Positions 10,346-20,103 of a DNA stretch of 64,000 bases are shown here, in pieces. The DNA is taken from assembly GCF_034314085.1 (NCBI RefSeq), contig NZ_JAVIWI010000001.1, positions 4,588,001 to 4,652,000 of the forward strand, in the 5' to 3' direction. Below the pieces are notes generated by a model. The model saw only the letters and a program-made list of their open reading frames with translations. It was not told where the DNA came from and made no database searches. Made by a program: the position numbers and the translations under genes. Within the stretch, counting starts at the first letter, position 1; each line of letters opens with the position of its first letter. The DNA is from Undibacterium sp. 5I1. Its GTDB lineage: Bacteria > Pseudomonadota > Gammaproteobacteria > Burkholderiales > Burkholderiaceae_D.

Positions 10346-11329
10346 TTAATGATTTCTATCAACCGAAAATTTACAAAGCGCTAATAATGCATCTTTGTAT
10401 TGACTGTCTTGGAGATGCTGGATAGATTGAATCGCACGATCTGCAGCTTTTATTGCTTTTGCACGCGTAAAGTCAAGTGCACCTGATTTAGTGATTGCTT
10501 CGAGTATCACATCAAATTTGGATTCATCTCCTTGTTCTATGCAGCTGCGGACAAGCTTTTTTTCTTCGTCGGTACCATTTTTCATTAAGTAAATTAGGGG
10601 CAGTGTTGGTTTCCCCTCCCTTAGATCGTCGCCTACGTTTTTTCCAATATCAACCGCGTTACCGGAATAATCCAGTACATCATCAATTAACTGAAATGCT
10701 GTTCCAAGGGAGCGGCCATATTCTGCGGCAGCCTCAATTTGTATAGGGTCTGCGCCAGCAATCAATGCGCCTACTTGTGCGGCTGCTTCAAATAATTTTG
10801 CAGTTTTTGAGCGAATTACTTGCAGATAGCGCTCTTCATTTACATCGGGGTCATGCATATTAAGTAGCTGTAATACTTCACCCTCTGCGATCACATTTGT
10901 TGCATCCGCCAGGATTTGCATGATTTGCATACTATTAATTGAAACCATCATTTGGAAAGCACGGGAATACAAGAAGTCGCCAACTAACACTGAGGCGGCA
11001 TTACCAAACATGGCATTTGCAGTTTTTCGCCCGCGACGCAAAGAAGATTCATCAACTACGTCATCGTGCAACAAGGTTGCCGTATGAATAAATTCAATAA
11101 TTGCAGCTAGTTCGTGGTGCTGAGTGCCTCGATATTGATAGGCGTTAGCAACCAACAATACCAACACCGGGCGTATTCTTTTGCCGCCAGCATTGATAAT
11201 ATATTCAGCAATCTGATTGACTAAAGGTACTTCGGAGTGAAGCTTATTTCGAATCACCTGATTAACCGCAGTCATGTCGGTTGCGATGGATTCTGTGATA
11301 CTTATTTGACGTGATGTTGTGGCAGACAA
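10346..11329 (-). CDS. ispB: octaprenyl (polyprenyl) diphosphate synthase
   Basis: Trans-prenyltransferase that extends farnesyl diphosphate with isopentenyl units to make the ubiquinone side chain. First aspartate-rich motif DDVVDESSLRRGR and second motif DDVLDYSG are both present, with the substrate motif AGGKRIRP near the N-terminus. I choose a TTG start at 11329 (327 aa, after AGG with about 8 nt spacing). The longer ATG at 11374 lies on or upstream of the transcription start expected from a TATAAT hexamer on the minus strand at 11377-11382 and adds 15 residues without conservation. The start remains uncertain. Divergent from rplU, as usual in proteobacteria. Confidence 0.92.
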   Translation of the reverse strand: MSATTSRQISITESIATDMTAVNQVIRNKLHSEVPLVNQIAEYIINAGGKRIRPVLVLLVANAYQYRGTQHHELAAIIEFIHTATLLHDDVVDESSLRRGRKTANAMFGNAASVLVGDFLYSRAFQMMVSINSMQIMQILADATNVIAEGEVLQLLNMHDPDVNEERYLQVIRSKTAKLFEAAAQVGALIAGADPIQIEAAAEYGRSLGTAFQLIDDVLDYSGNAVDIGKNVGDDLREGKPTLPLIYLMKNGTDEEKKLVRSCIEQGDESKFDVILEAITKSGALDFTRAKAIKAADRAIQSIQHLQDSQYKDALLALCKFSVDRNH

Positions 11330-11524
11330 GGCGGTACCTGCTAAAAAATGCGTGTGAGTACTTAAGATAAGCATAGATTATACGATGCCAAGATGATTTC
11401 GCGTCAGGCCGAAACACTACGAGACTTATTCCCGCAACGACTTGCTGACGCAGGCTCTAATTTGGACGTTGATTTGTAAGAATTGCCCGCGGTTATCAGC
11501 CTCAGCGACAATTTGAGGAAAGTT

Positions 11525-11553
11525 TTGACGTCGTAGCTAAGTCTATGTATAAT
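11525..11553 (+). promoter_or_regulatory. sigma70 promoter of rplU-rpmA
   Basis: TTGACG at 11525-11530 and a perfect TATAAT at 11548-11553 are separated by 17 nt, the optimal spacing. Transcription would start near 11560 and leave an 80-nt leader before rplU. This is the best sigma70 match seen in the window, as expected for ribosomal protein genes. Confidence 0.85.
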
Positions 11554-11640
11554 TGGAGGTTTTCCCGATTTATAAGCTTAATTTTTGGTTTATTCGGGGA
11601 ATAAAAAATCGATTATTAATATCATTTGATGAGGTTTCAC

Positions 11641-11952
11641 ATGTACGCGGTCATAAAAACCGGTGGCAAACAATACAAAGTTGTCGCTGGTGAAAAACTT
11701 AAAGTAGAACAGATACCTGCAGACATTGGCTCCGAAATCACCATTGATCAAGTGCTCGCATTGGGCGCTGGTGACACCATTAAATTTGGTGCTCCCTTGG
11801 TCGCAGGTGCTACGGTGCTGGCTACGGTAATTTCGCAAGGTCGTCACGACAAAGTGCGCATTTTCAAAATGCGTCGTCGTAAGCATTACCAAAAGCGTCA
11901 AGGCCATCGCCAAAATTACACAGAACTGCAAATCGTTTCTATCAACGGCTAA
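11641..11952 (+). CDS. rplU: 50S ribosomal protein L21
   Basis: Large-subunit ribosomal protein binding 23S rRNA. Begins with the family block [14 protein letters not shown] and contains [16 protein letters not shown] and YTELQI near the end; 103 aa is standard. The ATG at 11641 follows GATGAGG; an in-frame ATG at 11626 gives five extra residues and is less likely. Followed by rpmA after 37 nt, the conserved L21-L27 order. Confidence 0.98.
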   Translation: MYAVIKTGGKQYKVVAGEKLKVEQIPADIGSEITIDQVLALGAGDTIKFGAPLVAGATVLATVISQGRHDKVRIFKMRRRKHYQKRQGHRQNYTELQIVSING

Positions 11953-11989
11953 TCCTGTTTGATTTAATCAGAACCCAAGGAGCTAATAA

Positions 11990-12247
11990 ATGGCACACAA
12001 AAAAGGCGGCGGCACCACGCGAAATGGTCGTGACTCAGAGTCAAAACGCTTAGGCGTTAAAGTTTACGGCGGCCAAACTATCAATGCTGGCGGTATCATC
12101 ATTCGTCAACGCGGTACACGCGTTCACCCGGGTGAAAACGTTGGTATGGGCAAAGATCATACTTTGTTCGCATTGATCAACGGTAAAGTACAGTTTGCAA
12201 TCAAAGGTGCAGCTCAGCACCAATACGCGATTGTTGTAGCAGCGTAA
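11990..12247 (+). CDS. rpmA: 50S ribosomal protein L27
   Basis: Large-subunit protein near the peptidyl transferase centre. Starts with the typical [18 protein letters not shown] without a cleavable extension and continues with [10 protein letters not shown] and [13 protein letters not shown]; 85 aa is standard. AAGGAG lies 8 nt before the ATG. Co-transcribed with rplU; an intrinsic terminator follows directly. Confidence 0.98.
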   Translation: MAHKKGGGTTRNGRDSESKRLGVKVYGGQTINAGGIIIRQRGTRVHPGENVGMGKDHTLFALINGKVQFAIKGAAQHQYAIVVAA

Positions 12248-12287
12248 TAGCTCGTTACAGACAGTACAATAAGGCGTAAGCCTGACG

Positions 12288-12318
12288 AAAAAGGCTCTGC
12301 CGTTGGTGGAGCCTTTTT
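12288..12318 (+). terminator. intrinsic terminator after rpmA
   Basis: AAAAAGGCTC at 12288-12297 pairs with GAGCCTTTTT at 12309-12318 around an 11-nt loop and ends in a T run. It lies about 40 nt after the rpmA stop and separates rplU-rpmA from obgE. Confidence 0.88.
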
Positions 12319-12501
12319 AGTTTCAAAAGATCCTGTATAAATCTGTTGTCGGTATTTTAAACACGGTTTACACAAAGATTTATACAAGCTCTTTTTAGTA
12401 AGTGGTCTTGCATTGCTTGTTTTAATGGCAGGTTTTAAGCATCAAGCTACAGTTCCTGCTACTTTTTTTGACAAGGGTAGAGGATTAAGGCGCATTCGCT
12501 A

Positions 12502-12531
12502 TTGATATTGAATTAATAATTAATTTATAAC
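12502..12531 (+). promoter_or_regulatory. candidate sigma70 promoter of obgE
   Basis: TTGATA at 12502-12507 and TATAAC at 12526-12531 with an 18-nt AT-rich spacer, 30 nt before the obgE start. It lies after the rpmA terminator, so obgE needs its own promoter. Moderate match only; a TTGACA at about 12468 has no good -10 partner. Confidence 0.5.
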
Positions 12532-12560
12532 GAAGCGCGCCGAATTTATAGGTGAAACAA

Positions 12561-13670
12561 ATGAAATTTATCGACGAAGCACGAATTGAAGTGATTGCTG
12601 GTGATGGCGGAAATGGTGTCGCCTCCTTCTGTCGTGAAAAATTCCGCCCATTTGGCGGCCCTGATGGCGGTGATGGCGGTAAGGGCGGCAGCATTATTGC
12701 GGTAGCTGATCGCAACATCAATACGCTAGTTGATTTTCGCTACGCAAAATTACACAAAGCGCGCGATGGGGAAAACGGTCGTGGTGCAGATTGCTATGGT
12801 AAAGGTGCAGACGATATTTTGCTACGTATGCCAGTCGGTACCTTGATTATTGATCGAAATACGGACGAATTGATTGCTGATTTAACCGAGCATGAGCAGC
12901 AAGTTGTATTGGTCAAAGGTGGCGAGGGTGGATGGGGGAATATTCACTTTAAATCATCTACCAATCGTGCGCCACGTCAACGTGGTGACGGCAAAGAAGG
13001 AGAACGTCGTGAATTACGTTTAGAGCTGAAAGTGCTGGCTGACGTTGGTTTGCTCGGCTTGCCAAATGCCGGTAAATCTACGTTTATTACTGCAGTATCG
13101 AACGCACGGCCTAAGATCGCTGATTATCCGTTCACGACATTGCATCCTAATTTGGGTATGGTTCGTGTCAGCCACGAAAAAAGTTTTGTGATTGCCGACA
13201 TCCCTGGTTTGATCGAAGGCGCTGCGGATGGCGCTGGCCTGGGTATCCAATTTTTAAAGCATTTACAACGTACTGGTTTGCTACTGCATATAGTTGATCT
13301 GGCACCATTTGATGATAGCGTTGATCCGGTCAAAGATGCAAAAGCGTTGATCAAAGAACTGCGTAAATACGACGAATCTTTATACGAGAAGCCGCGCTGG
13401 TTAGTGTTGAATAAGCTCGATATGCTGAACGAAGAAGAGCGTAAAAAGAAAGTCAAAGACTTCGTAAAACGTTTTGGCTGGAAAGGTCCGGTATTTGAGA
13501 TTTCCGCCTTAAATCGTGAAGGCTGTGAAGATTTAGTCACTGAAATTTACGCCTATCTTGCTGAAAAACGCATGCAAGAACAGCGTTCGCAAGAGACTCA
13601 GATGAAAGAAGAAGCGCAAGGCATTTTGTCGATCGATCCTGACGATCCTCGCTTTAAAGTGCTTGATTGA
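12561..13670 (+). CDS. obgE: GTPase ObgE/CgtA
   Basis: Essential ribosome-associated GTPase involved in 50S maturation and stress control. The Gly-rich Obg fold occupies about residues 1-158 ([18 protein letters not shown]), then the G domain with G1 [10 protein letters not shown]3 DIPGLIEGA and G4 NKLD, then a charged C-terminal tail. Start at the ATG at 12561 after AGGTG (369 aa); a GTG nine nucleotides upstream is also possible. Between obgE and proB lies a perfect 9-bp hairpin with an ACTC loop at 13718-13739, without a T run. Confidence 0.97.
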   Translation: MKFIDEARIEVIAGDGGNGVASFCREKFRPFGGPDGGDGGKGGSIIAVADRNINTLVDFRYAKLHKARDGENGRGADCYGKGADDILLRMPVGTLIIDRNTDELIADLTEHEQQVVLVKGGEGGWGNIHFKSSTNRAPRQRGDGKEGERRELRLELKVLADVGLLGLPNAGKSTFITAVSNARPKIADYPFTTLHPNLGMVRVSHEKSFVIADIPGLIEGAADGAGLGIQFLKHLQRTGLLLHIVDLAPFDDSVDPVKDAKALIKELRKYDESLYEKPRWLVLNKLDMLNEEERKKKVKDFVKRFGWKGPVFEISALNREGCEDLVTEIYAYLAEKRMQEQRSQETQMKEEAQGILSIDPDDPRFKVLD

Positions 13671-13717
13671 GTTTCAACTGAACTTCAACTGAATTTTAGC
13701 TGAGCTTCATTCCCCGT

Positions 13718-13739
13718 CGTCGCTGCACTCGCAGCGACG
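13718..13739. other. perfect 9-bp hairpin between obgE and proB
   Basis: CGTCGCTGC and GCAGCGACG flank a 4-nt ACTC loop. No T run follows on either strand, so it is not a classic intrinsic terminator; it could shape mRNA processing between obgE and proB. Confidence 0.55.
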
Positions 13740-13772
13740 TTCCACATACAGTTTTGTTCGTAGCGCACACCT

Positions 13773-14891
13773 ATGCATTCTGTCATCCAGCAAGCCAAGC
13801 GGCTTATCATCAAAGTTGGTTCTTCTCTAGTGACCAACGATGGTAAGGGGCTAGACCATCAAGCGATACAAAAGTGGGCCGCGCAAATTGCAGAATTGCG
13901 ACAGATGGGCAAAGAGGTTGTGCTGGTTAGTTCCGGTGCGATTGCTGAAGGTCGTCAGCGCCTAGGATTTGATAAGCGCCCGACCGGCATTCACGAATTA
14001 CAAGCCTGTGCCGCAGTCGGCCAGATGGGGCTCGCGCAAATTTATGAAAGTAGTTTTCGCGCACATGGTATAGGCACCGCTCAGATTCTGCTGACCCACG
14101 CCGACTTGGCGGACCGCGAACGTTATCTGAATGCGCGCTCTACCTTATTTACGCTGCTGCGTTTTGGCATCGTCTCGATCATTAATGAAAACGATACGGT
14201 CGTCACTGATGAAATCAAGTTTGGTGACAACGACACTTTGGGCGCATTGGTAGCGAATTTGATTGAAGGTGACGCGCTGATTATTCTGACAGATCAAAAA
14301 GGTTTGTACACTGCCGATCCGCGCAAACATCCCGATGCGCAATTTGTGCATGAAGCTAAAGCGGGCGATCCCGCATTGGAGGCCATGGCTGGCGGCGCTG
14401 GTTCCAGCTTAGGAAGCGGCGGTATGCTGACTAAAATCCTGGCAGCCAAACGCGGCGCTAGTTCTGGTGCGCATACGGTGATTGCCTGGGGACGTGAAGA
14501 GAATGTTCTGATTCGTCTGGCACAGGGCGAGGCGATTGGTACGCAATTAATTTCTCAGATGGCACCGTTGGCAGCGCGTAAGCAATGGATGGCAGATCAT
14601 TTGCAAACCGCCGGACAATTGATATTAGACGCTGGCGCAGTTCAAAAATTGAGCCGCGAAGGTAAATCTTTGTTGCCTATCGGCGTGTTGGATGTCAAAG
14701 GTGAGTTTGGTCGAGGTGCCGTAGTCACTTGTTATAACGAAGCAGGGCAGGCAATTGCCCGCGGACTCAGCAATTACACCAGCACAGAAGCGCGCCGGAT
14801 TAAGCGCCACCCGTCCACCGAGATTGCACAAATTCTTGGCTTTGTGGAAGAGCCAGAATTGATCCATAGAGACAACATGGTGTTGCTTTAA
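13773..14891 (+). CDS. proB: glutamate 5-kinase
   Basis: First enzyme of proline biosynthesis: ATP-dependent phosphorylation of glutamate. An amino-acid-kinase domain ([51 protein letters not shown]) fills about residues 1-260. A C-terminal PUA domain follows ([20 protein letters not shown]). Length 372 aa is normal for the two-domain form. It follows obgE by about 100 nt, the usual obgE-proB order. Confidence 0.97.
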   Translation: MHSVIQQAKRLIIKVGSSLVTNDGKGLDHQAIQKWAAQIAELRQMGKEVVLVSSGAIAEGRQRLGFDKRPTGIHELQACAAVGQMGLAQIYESSFRAHGIGTAQILLTHADLADRERYLNARSTLFTLLRFGIVSIINENDTVVTDEIKFGDNDTLGALVANLIEGDALIILTDQKGLYTADPRKHPDAQFVHEAKAGDPALEAMAGGAGSSLGSGGMLTKILAAKRGASSGAHTVIAWGREENVLIRLAQGEAIGTQLISQMAPLAARKQWMADHLQTAGQLILDAGAVQKLSREGKSLLPIGVLDVKGEFGRGAVVTCYNEAGQAIARGLSNYTSTEARRIKRHPSTEIAQILGFVEEPELIHRDNMVLL

Positions 14892-15174
14892 CCAAGATTT
14901 TCCATTAGGCGCACCAGAGGTGCTATCTGAATGCTGGCGGCGCATTTTCGGTCATTTTTGGCGTTCTTCGTTGCTCATGGCTGGTGATGAGCGCCTTATT
15001 TACGACAAACTCACATCAAAACTGCCTCGAAAAGTCCATCCGTCATCAACTCAAATCCTAATGGAAAATCTCGGTTTAATCTGGTTTCAGCTGAAAGCGA
15101 ATCAAGTAAAACGAAGATGTGGATGTTAGTAGGTTGCTGGCGCTATTTCTTCGGATACTTAAAATGAAATGAAA
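14892..15174. other. intergenic stretch, no gene recognised
   Basis: Sequence between proB and the structured repeat downstream. A 69-codon open frame from 14920 lacks a ribosome binding site and any recognisable similarity. Codon character is unlike the neighbours, so I do not call a gene. Confidence 0.5.
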
Positions 15175-15212
15175 AAAATGAGGGGGCGTATTAATATACT
15201 CCCCCTCATTTT
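15175..15212 (+). terminator. 12-bp hairpin, probable proB terminator built on repeat copy A
   Basis: AAAATGAGGGGG at 15175-15186 pairs perfectly with CCCCCTCATTTT at 15201-15212 around a 14-nt loop; TTTTGTT follows. The right arm is the left end of the palindromic repeat element copy A, so the element contributes half of the terminator. Because the stem has A/T runs at both ends it could work in both directions, serving proB and the facing CNP1-like gene. Confidence 0.7.
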
Positions 15213-15277
15213 GTTAAAAATTGCTCTATTGTCCAATGATTCTCTGGGCAATTAAATATACTACTGATGAGTATATT
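15193..15277 (+). repeat. palindromic intergenic element, copy A
   Basis: One of four related 85-87 bp elements in the window. Left end AATATACTCCCCC, central inverted repeat ATTGTCCA (15228-15235) and TGGGCAAT (15245-15252), right end GAGTATATT. The half-site start-to-start distance of 17 nt is the same in all copies. Lies in the convergent gap between proB and the CNP1-like gene. Confidence 0.85.
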
Positions 15278-15379
15278 TAATTGTTCTGATTATCGTCATC
15301 TCAAAAAATGCTAGAGCTGTATGTAATTAATGGTTATCCGTTGCGGCTACAAAGCCACTGCAAAGTTGACTTCAAGGAG

Positions 15380-15949
15380 TTAAAGCGGTTTCAGTGGTTG
15401 CCGTTTTTTCAGCCGTTCTAGCATTGCCGGTGCTTTTCCTGCGATGGTATTGCCCTCGCAAAAATAATCCGTGAATAAAGTCGAATGTTGTTTGTTCGCT
15501 GCTAATGCTTGAATGCTATCCCACTGATTGCGGCGAGAACGTGACCAACTGCCATCTGCGCGCCCGAATGCGTACAGTTTTTTCTCGTATGTGCTGCAGC
15601 GAATTCCCTCGTAACTGACATTCTTCGCACCAGAACTGCTGATCGATACCAGTGTGTACCTGACGATCCCATCGCTAGTAATCGTCAGCGATTTAGCATC
15701 GACAGAAAATGCCTGATTATCACTGTTATAAAACGGCAGCAGATTCGTGGCCTGAGGCGCTTCAGGAAGTTGCAAGGCAACTTCTTTCCACTCCTTCTCC
15801 GCATCCTCGTCGTCCATGGGTTGCGCATGCAAAGGTGCAAGCAAGCTAGCCATCAATATCAAACCTAACATCGAGTTTTTGATCATAGTGCGTGAAGTTA
15901 TTTTTCGCGTCGTTGTTTGTGTCATCTTTTGCGCCATCATCATAGTCAC
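15380..15949 (-). CDS. CNP1-like family exported protein
   Basis: Uncharacterised protein resembling the CNP1 (cryptic neisserial protein 1) family. A long Met/Thr/Lys-rich N-terminus leads into a signal peptide ([18 protein letters not shown]) followed by an acidic mature start, then [34 protein letters not shown] and a Cys near the C-terminus (DYFCEGN). Several starts are possible: GTG at 15949 overlaps the rppH stop (GTGA), and ATGs follow at once; an ATG nearer the signal peptide would give a more typical N-terminus. Coupled to rppH on the minus strand. Function unknown. Confidence 0.78.
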   Translation of the reverse strand: MTMMMAQKMTQTTTRKITSRTMIKNSMLGLILMASLLAPLHAQPMDDEDAEKEWKEVALQLPEAPQATNLLPFYNSDNQAFSVDAKSLTITSDGIVRYTLVSISSSGAKNVSYEGIRCSTYEKKLYAFGRADGSWSRSRRNQWDSIQALAANKQHSTLFTDYFCEGNTIAGKAPAMLERLKKRQPLKPL

Positions 15950-16575
15950 TCAGGTTTATCTTGCGCAGCAGGTAGCTCTACTATTGCCGGAGCGATCTTG
16001 ATCTCGATTTCGATCTCACTTTTGTCTGCGTCTGAAACGGTATCTAACCCGGCTTGTAGCTTGGCGGGACCATTAGCCTGGCGCGCAGTTCCCAAGCGCT
16101 CAGTACGATGGACAAAGCGCGACAATTCCTGCAGAGCCAATTGATAAACACCCCGTTTAAATTCAATCACTACGTCCAGCGGCACCCAATACTCGTGCCA
16201 GCGCCAGGCATCAAACTCAGGATGATTGCTGGCACGCAGATTAACGTCACAATCGCGCCCCAGCATCCGTAGCAAAAACCATATTTGTTTTTGCCCACGG
16301 TAATGTCCACGGATTTCACGTTTGATGAAATGATCGGGCACCTCATAGCGCAGCCAGTCGCGGGTGCGACCGATGACTTTGACATGCTCAGGCAACAAAC
16401 CGGTCTCTTCTTCCAGCTCGCGAAACATCGCTTGCTCGGGTGATTCTCCGTATTTGATACCGCCTTGCGGAAACTGCCAGGAGTGCTCTCGCACCCGTTT
16501 GCCCCACCAAACTTCGTTGTTGGCGTTGAGCAATATAATGCCTACGTTAGGCCGGAAGCCTTCACGATCTAGCAT
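15946..16575 (-). CDS. rppH: RNA pyrophosphohydrolase (Nudix)
   Basis: Removes pyrophosphate from the 5' end of mRNAs and so starts RNA decay. The start [20 protein letters not shown] is the family signature, and the Nudix box reads [20 protein letters not shown] followed by TGL. Start chosen at the ATG at 16575 (209 aa) after AGGTAAG; a longer frame adds 27 residues without conservation. The C-terminus beyond about residue 165 is variable and Glu/Ile-rich. Divergent from proS, as commonly seen. Confidence 0.96.
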   Translation of the reverse strand: MLDREGFRPNVGIILLNANNEVWWGKRVREHSWQFPQGGIKYGESPEQAMFRELEEETGLLPEHVKVIGRTRDWLRYEVPDHFIKREIRGHYRGQKQIWFLLRMLGRDCDVNLRASNHPEFDAWRWHEYWVPLDVVIEFKRGVYQLALQELSRFVHRTERLGTARQANGPAKLQAGLDTVSDADKSEIEIEIKIAPAIVELPAAQDKPE

Positions 16576-16856
16576 GATCTTACCTCGAAACTTTCTGCCA
16601 CTAAACGTTCTGTTACCCCAATTTGTCATTGGAATTGTTATGACACCAATCAACAAAGTGCTTGTAAATACACAGAAAAAATTGGCCGTTTTGATTTTAT
16701 AAAAACGTCATTTTTTTCACTTCAAGTCGTCACTCTGTCGATATCACGTCGATGTCATATCGATCTAACGCTGATTTCAGGTTTATTTCACACCTATCAA
16801 GCGTTTTTCCATCATCAAATTGGTAAACAGTGGGCGCATTAGTCAGCTAATCCTTT

Positions 16857-16886
16857 AAAATTGAGTCGATTATAACCCTCAATTTT
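16857..16886 (+). other. hairpin in front of proS
   Basis: AAAATTGAG at 16857-16865 pairs perfectly with CTCAATTTT at 16878-16886, with a 12-nt loop containing TATAAC; the proS start lies 17 nt after it. It could be a promoter-associated palindrome or a leader hairpin. The rest of the rppH-proS gap holds nothing I can name. Confidence 0.45.
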
Positions 16887-16903
16887 TGAAAAGAATCATT
16901 GTC

Positions 16904-18640
16904 ATGCGCGCTACACGATTTTTTATTTCCACTTTAAAAGAAGCTCCTGCCGATGCTGAAATCGTCAGCCATAAACTGATGATGCGTGCCGGGATGATTA
17001 AACGTCTTGGTTCCGGTATTTATAACTATATGCCGATGGGTTTGCGTGTGATCCGCAAAGTCGAAGCGATCGTCCGCGAAGAGATGAATCGTGCCGGTGC
17101 GATTGAAATGTTAATGCCCGTGGTGCAACCTGCAGAGCTGTGGCAAGAGACTGGCCGTTGGGACAAAATGGGGCCGGAGCTGATGCGCGTCAAAGACCGG
17201 CACGGTCGTGACTTCGTAATCCAGCCAACGTCGGAGGAAGTAATGACGGACGTTGCCCGCGCTGACATCAAATCCTATCGCCAGCTGCCGCTGAATTTTT
17301 ATCATATCCAAACCAAGTTTCGTGATGAACGTCGCCCCCGTTTTGGTTTGATGCGTGGTCGTGAATTTACGATGAAAGACGCCTACTCTTTTGATCGTGA
17401 TGTCGAAGGCATGAAAAAATCCTATCAAGCGATGTATGACGCTTATGTCAGAGTATTCAACCGCTTTGGCTTAGAGTTCCGCGCCGTGGCTGCGGATAAC
17501 GGCGCGATTGGCGGCTCTGGCTCGCATGAATTTCACGTTATTGCAGAGACCGGCGAAGATGCTTTGGTGTATTGCCCGACCTCCGATTACGCAGCGAATA
17601 TGGAAGCTGCCGAGGCCGTATCTTTGTTCTCGCAACGTCAGGCTGCAACACAAGTCCTGACTAAAACGGCGACACCAGGCAAGGCCAAGTGTGAAGACGT
17701 AGCAGCTCTGTTGAATATCCCGCTGGAGCGCACAGTTAAATCGATTGTGCTGACAGTCGAGACAGAAGAAAAAGAAAAAATCACTAAACAAGTCTGGCTC
17801 TTATTATTGCGCGGCGATCATGATTTGAATGAAATCAAAGCTAATAAAGTCGCCGGTTTAGCCAATTATCGCTTTGCCACAGAAGATGAAATTGTGGAGC
17901 ATTTCGGAACCAAGCCAGGCTATCTCGGACCTATCAACACTAAATTACCCGTCAACATTGTGGCAGATCGTACCGTCGCCATGATGGGGGATTTTGTGTG
18001 TGGCGCGAATGAAGAAGACTTCCATTACACCGGCGTGAATTGGGAACGTGATTTGTCAGAGTCTTTGGTCGCGGATTTGCGTAACGTAGTTGCTGGCGAC
18101 CCCTCTCCAGATGGTAAAGGTGTATTAGCGATCCAGCGCGGGATTGAAGTTGGTCATGTGTTCCAACTAGGTACGCGTTATTCGCAAGATATGAAAGCCA
18201 CTTTCTTAGATGAAAACGGCAAACCGCAGTTTTTACAAATGGGTTCTTACGGCATCGGCGTGACCCGGATTTTGGGTGCAGCGATTGAGCAAAATTTTGA
18301 TGAAAAAGGCATAGTCTGGCCGTTGGCACTGGCACCTTTTGAAGTCGTACTTTGCCCGATGGGTATGGATAAAAGTGAAGCCGTCAAAGCAGAAGCAGAA
18401 AAGCTATACCAAGCTTTGCTGGATGCAGGCGTTGATGTTATGTTTGATGACCGCGGCGAGCGCCCGGGTGCGATGTTCGCTGATTGGGAGTTGATCGGCG
18501 TGCCGCTCCGTGTCGTGATTGGTGACCGTGGTCTGAAAGAAGGCAAGCTGGAATATAAAGGTCGTCGGGATGCAGAGGCGATCGAATTACCTGTTGCCGA
18601 GATGCTTGCGTTTATCCAATCTAAGATTCAAGGGAAATAA
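16904..18640 (+). CDS. proS: prolyl-tRNA synthetase (bacterial type, with editing domain)
   Basis: Charges tRNA-Pro with proline. Starts with [20 protein letters not shown] and has class II motifs: [16 protein letters not shown], motif 2 [23 protein letters not shown] and motif 3 GSYGIGVTR. The INS editing domain (deacylates Ala-tRNA-Pro) lies in the middle, about 225-390, and the anticodon-binding domain at the C-terminus. Start at the ATG at 16904 gives 578 aa, the standard length. Confidence 0.97.
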   Translation: MRATRFFISTLKEAPADAEIVSHKLMMRAGMIKRLGSGIYNYMPMGLRVIRKVEAIVREEMNRAGAIEMLMPVVQPAELWQETGRWDKMGPELMRVKDRHGRDFVIQPTSEEVMTDVARADIKSYRQLPLNFYHIQTKFRDERRPRFGLMRGREFTMKDAYSFDRDVEGMKKSYQAMYDAYVRVFNRFGLEFRAVAADNGAIGGSGSHEFHVIAETGEDALVYCPTSDYAANMEAAEAVSLFSQRQAATQVLTKTATPGKAKCEDVAALLNIPLERTVKSIVLTVETEEKEKITKQVWLLLLRGDHDLNEIKANKVAGLANYRFATEDEIVEHFGTKPGYLGPINTKLPVNIVADRTVAMMGDFVCGANEEDFHYTGVNWERDLSESLVADLRNVVAGDPSPDGKGVLAIQRGIEVGHVFQLGTRYSQDMKATFLDENGKPQFLQMGSYGIGVTRILGAAIEQNFDEKGIVWPLALAPFEVVLCPMGMDKSEAVKAEAEKLYQALLDAGVDVMFDDRGERPGAMFADWELIGVPLRVVIGDRGLKEGKLEYKGRRDAEAIELPVAEMLAFIQSKIQGK

Positions 18641-18649
18641 GATATTAGG

Positions 18650-19366
18650 ATGGAGTATTTTATAAGGTCCATATCTTTCCTGCTTAATAAGCCAGTTTTT
18701 AATGATACTCCTGTAAAAATCGGTAATTTTCATAGAAAATCTGGTTTCTTGAGTCGCTTGCTTAGTGCGTTTGGTCTGTGTGCTTTTCTGGTTGCCGGTC
18801 CGGCAATGGCTGGTAATCAGAAAGAAGAAGCGATGGCAGATTCGGTACGGCTGGCTTTGTCCAAAGCCGTTACCGATTCGCGCCCGCCCAAACCCAGTTT
18901 CGACAATATCAATGAGCGCATCGATTATTTGCTGTGGTTGGGCGAGATGTCCGACCGCCTTAAGCGCAGGATTCCTGACGCGAAGACAAGGCAAGAATTG
19001 CTGGAAGCGATATGGTACGAATCCAAACGAGCAGGGCTAGAACCGGCGATGGTGTTAGGACTGATCCAGGTCGAATCCGCTTTTCGTAAATACGCGACAT
19101 CGGTGGTCGGCGCCCGCGGCTTTATGCAGGTCATGCCGTTTTGGTCGAAGACGATTGGTGACGGTGACGCACAAAAGCTATTCCAGATGCAAACCAATCT
19201 ACGCTATGGTTGCTCGATTCTCCGCTTGTATATTGATATGGAAGCAGGCAATTTATATCTTGCTTTAGGGCGCTATAACGGTAGCCGTGGACGCCCGGAA
19301 TATCCGAATGCGGTATTAGCTAATTGGAAGAATTGGGAGTACAAAAAAGACGCAACTAAAAACTAA
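18650..19366 (+). CDS. lytic transglycosylase, SLT family
   Basis: Exported murein hydrolase that cleaves peptidoglycan glycan strands with formation of 1,6-anhydromuramic ends. A long N-terminus leads to a signal segment (FLSRLLSAFGLCAFLVAGPAMA). The SLT domain starts near residue 120, with the catalytic Glu in GLIQVESAF and the family blocks SVVGARGFMQVMP, NLRYGCSILRLYI and ALGRYNGSRGRPEYP. It follows proS by 9 nt. The 54-residue leader is longer than usual; a later start is possible but no better site is visible. Confidence 0.9.
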   Translation: MEYFIRSISFLLNKPVFNDTPVKIGNFHRKSGFLSRLLSAFGLCAFLVAGPAMAGNQKEEAMADSVRLALSKAVTDSRPPKPSFDNINERIDYLLWLGEMSDRLKRRIPDAKTRQELLEAIWYESKRAGLEPAMVLGLIQVESAFRKYATSVVGARGFMQVMPFWSKTIGDGDAQKLFQMQTNLRYGCSILRLYIDMEAGNLYLALGRYNGSRGRPEYPNAVLANWKNWEYKKDATKN

Positions 19367-19424
19367 AAAAGAAGTCAGACAAGTATGGAGCTGGAATAAA
19401 AATGGACTAAAAAAAGGTGAAGCA

Positions 19425-20093
19425 TTGCGTTTAAATGAAAAAAATCCGGTACGCTGGACGTGGTTTTTAGTCATTATCGGAGTGCATATTGCCTTTCTCT
19501 TTTTGTGGCCAAAAGCAGAACCACGGCATGAAAAAAAGCCAGCATTGACGGAGCTGGTAATTCAATTACTGCTCCAGCCCACATCTCTTCCGCCCTTAAA
19601 TCAACTACCACCGGTAGCGAATTCCCGCCAGATTAAGCCGATATTACCGATTGACCCAAAAAATAATCCATCTAAAAAAGATTTAGCGAAGCCATCAGCA
19701 TCGCAAAATATTTCTATACCGATCACAGACGAAAGTCTGGCGAATACGCCGATTGCGCCGATTACGTCGACTACTAATCCGGCGATCAGCTCAGAGACTA
19801 AGCTTAATTTAGATGTACGTAGGATCAGTAAGGATCTGTTAGCAGAGCAACGTCCCACCCAATTCCCTGCCAGGCCCGCCGCATCTTCTTTCATTGCTTT
19901 TGCAAATAATGTGGCAGCGGCAGCGAGACCGCGAGACACCTCCGCACAGAATTTTGTGATGCCAGACGGTACTCGTATCACCAAAATGATTACACCCAGC
20001 GGTACCTATTGTGTGATCGCCGCTAACGCAGCCGGTGGCAGCACAATCATTGCGCGAGAAGTTTCCAGAGTGGTTAATTGCGGTAATTTATAA
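19425..20093 (+). CDS. membrane-anchored protein of unknown function, paralog 1
   Basis: Not recognised. A short cytoplasmic N-terminus is followed by one membrane helix (WFLVIIGVHIAFLFLW, about 10-27), a long Pro/Thr/Ser/Ile-rich stretch, and a conserved C-terminal block with GTRITKMITPSGTYCV and a final NCGNL. The layout recalls TonB-like anchors, but no TonB C-terminal domain is present. Start is TTG with AAGGTGA upstream. The next gene has the same architecture and end block, so the two are a tandem duplication. Two cysteines near the end may form a disulfide in the periplasm. Confidence 0.6.
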   Translation: MRLNEKNPVRWTWFLVIIGVHIAFLFLWPKAEPRHEKKPALTELVIQLLLQPTSLPPLNQLPPVANSRQIKPILPIDPKNNPSKKDLAKPSASQNISIPITDESLANTPIAPITSTTNPAISSETKLNLDVRRISKDLLAEQRPTQFPARPAASSFIAFANNVAAAARPRDTSAQNFVMPDGTRITKMITPSGTYCVIAANAAGGSTIIAREVSRVVNCGNL

Positions 20094-20103
20094 AGGAGGC
20101 GCT

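Noticed and set aside
11590..11931. 113-codon minus-strand frame over rplU
   Set aside because: Antisense to ribosomal protein L21, which is certain.
14920..15129. 69-codon plus-strand frame after proB
   Set aside because: No ribosome binding site, no recognisable similarity, and atypical composition.
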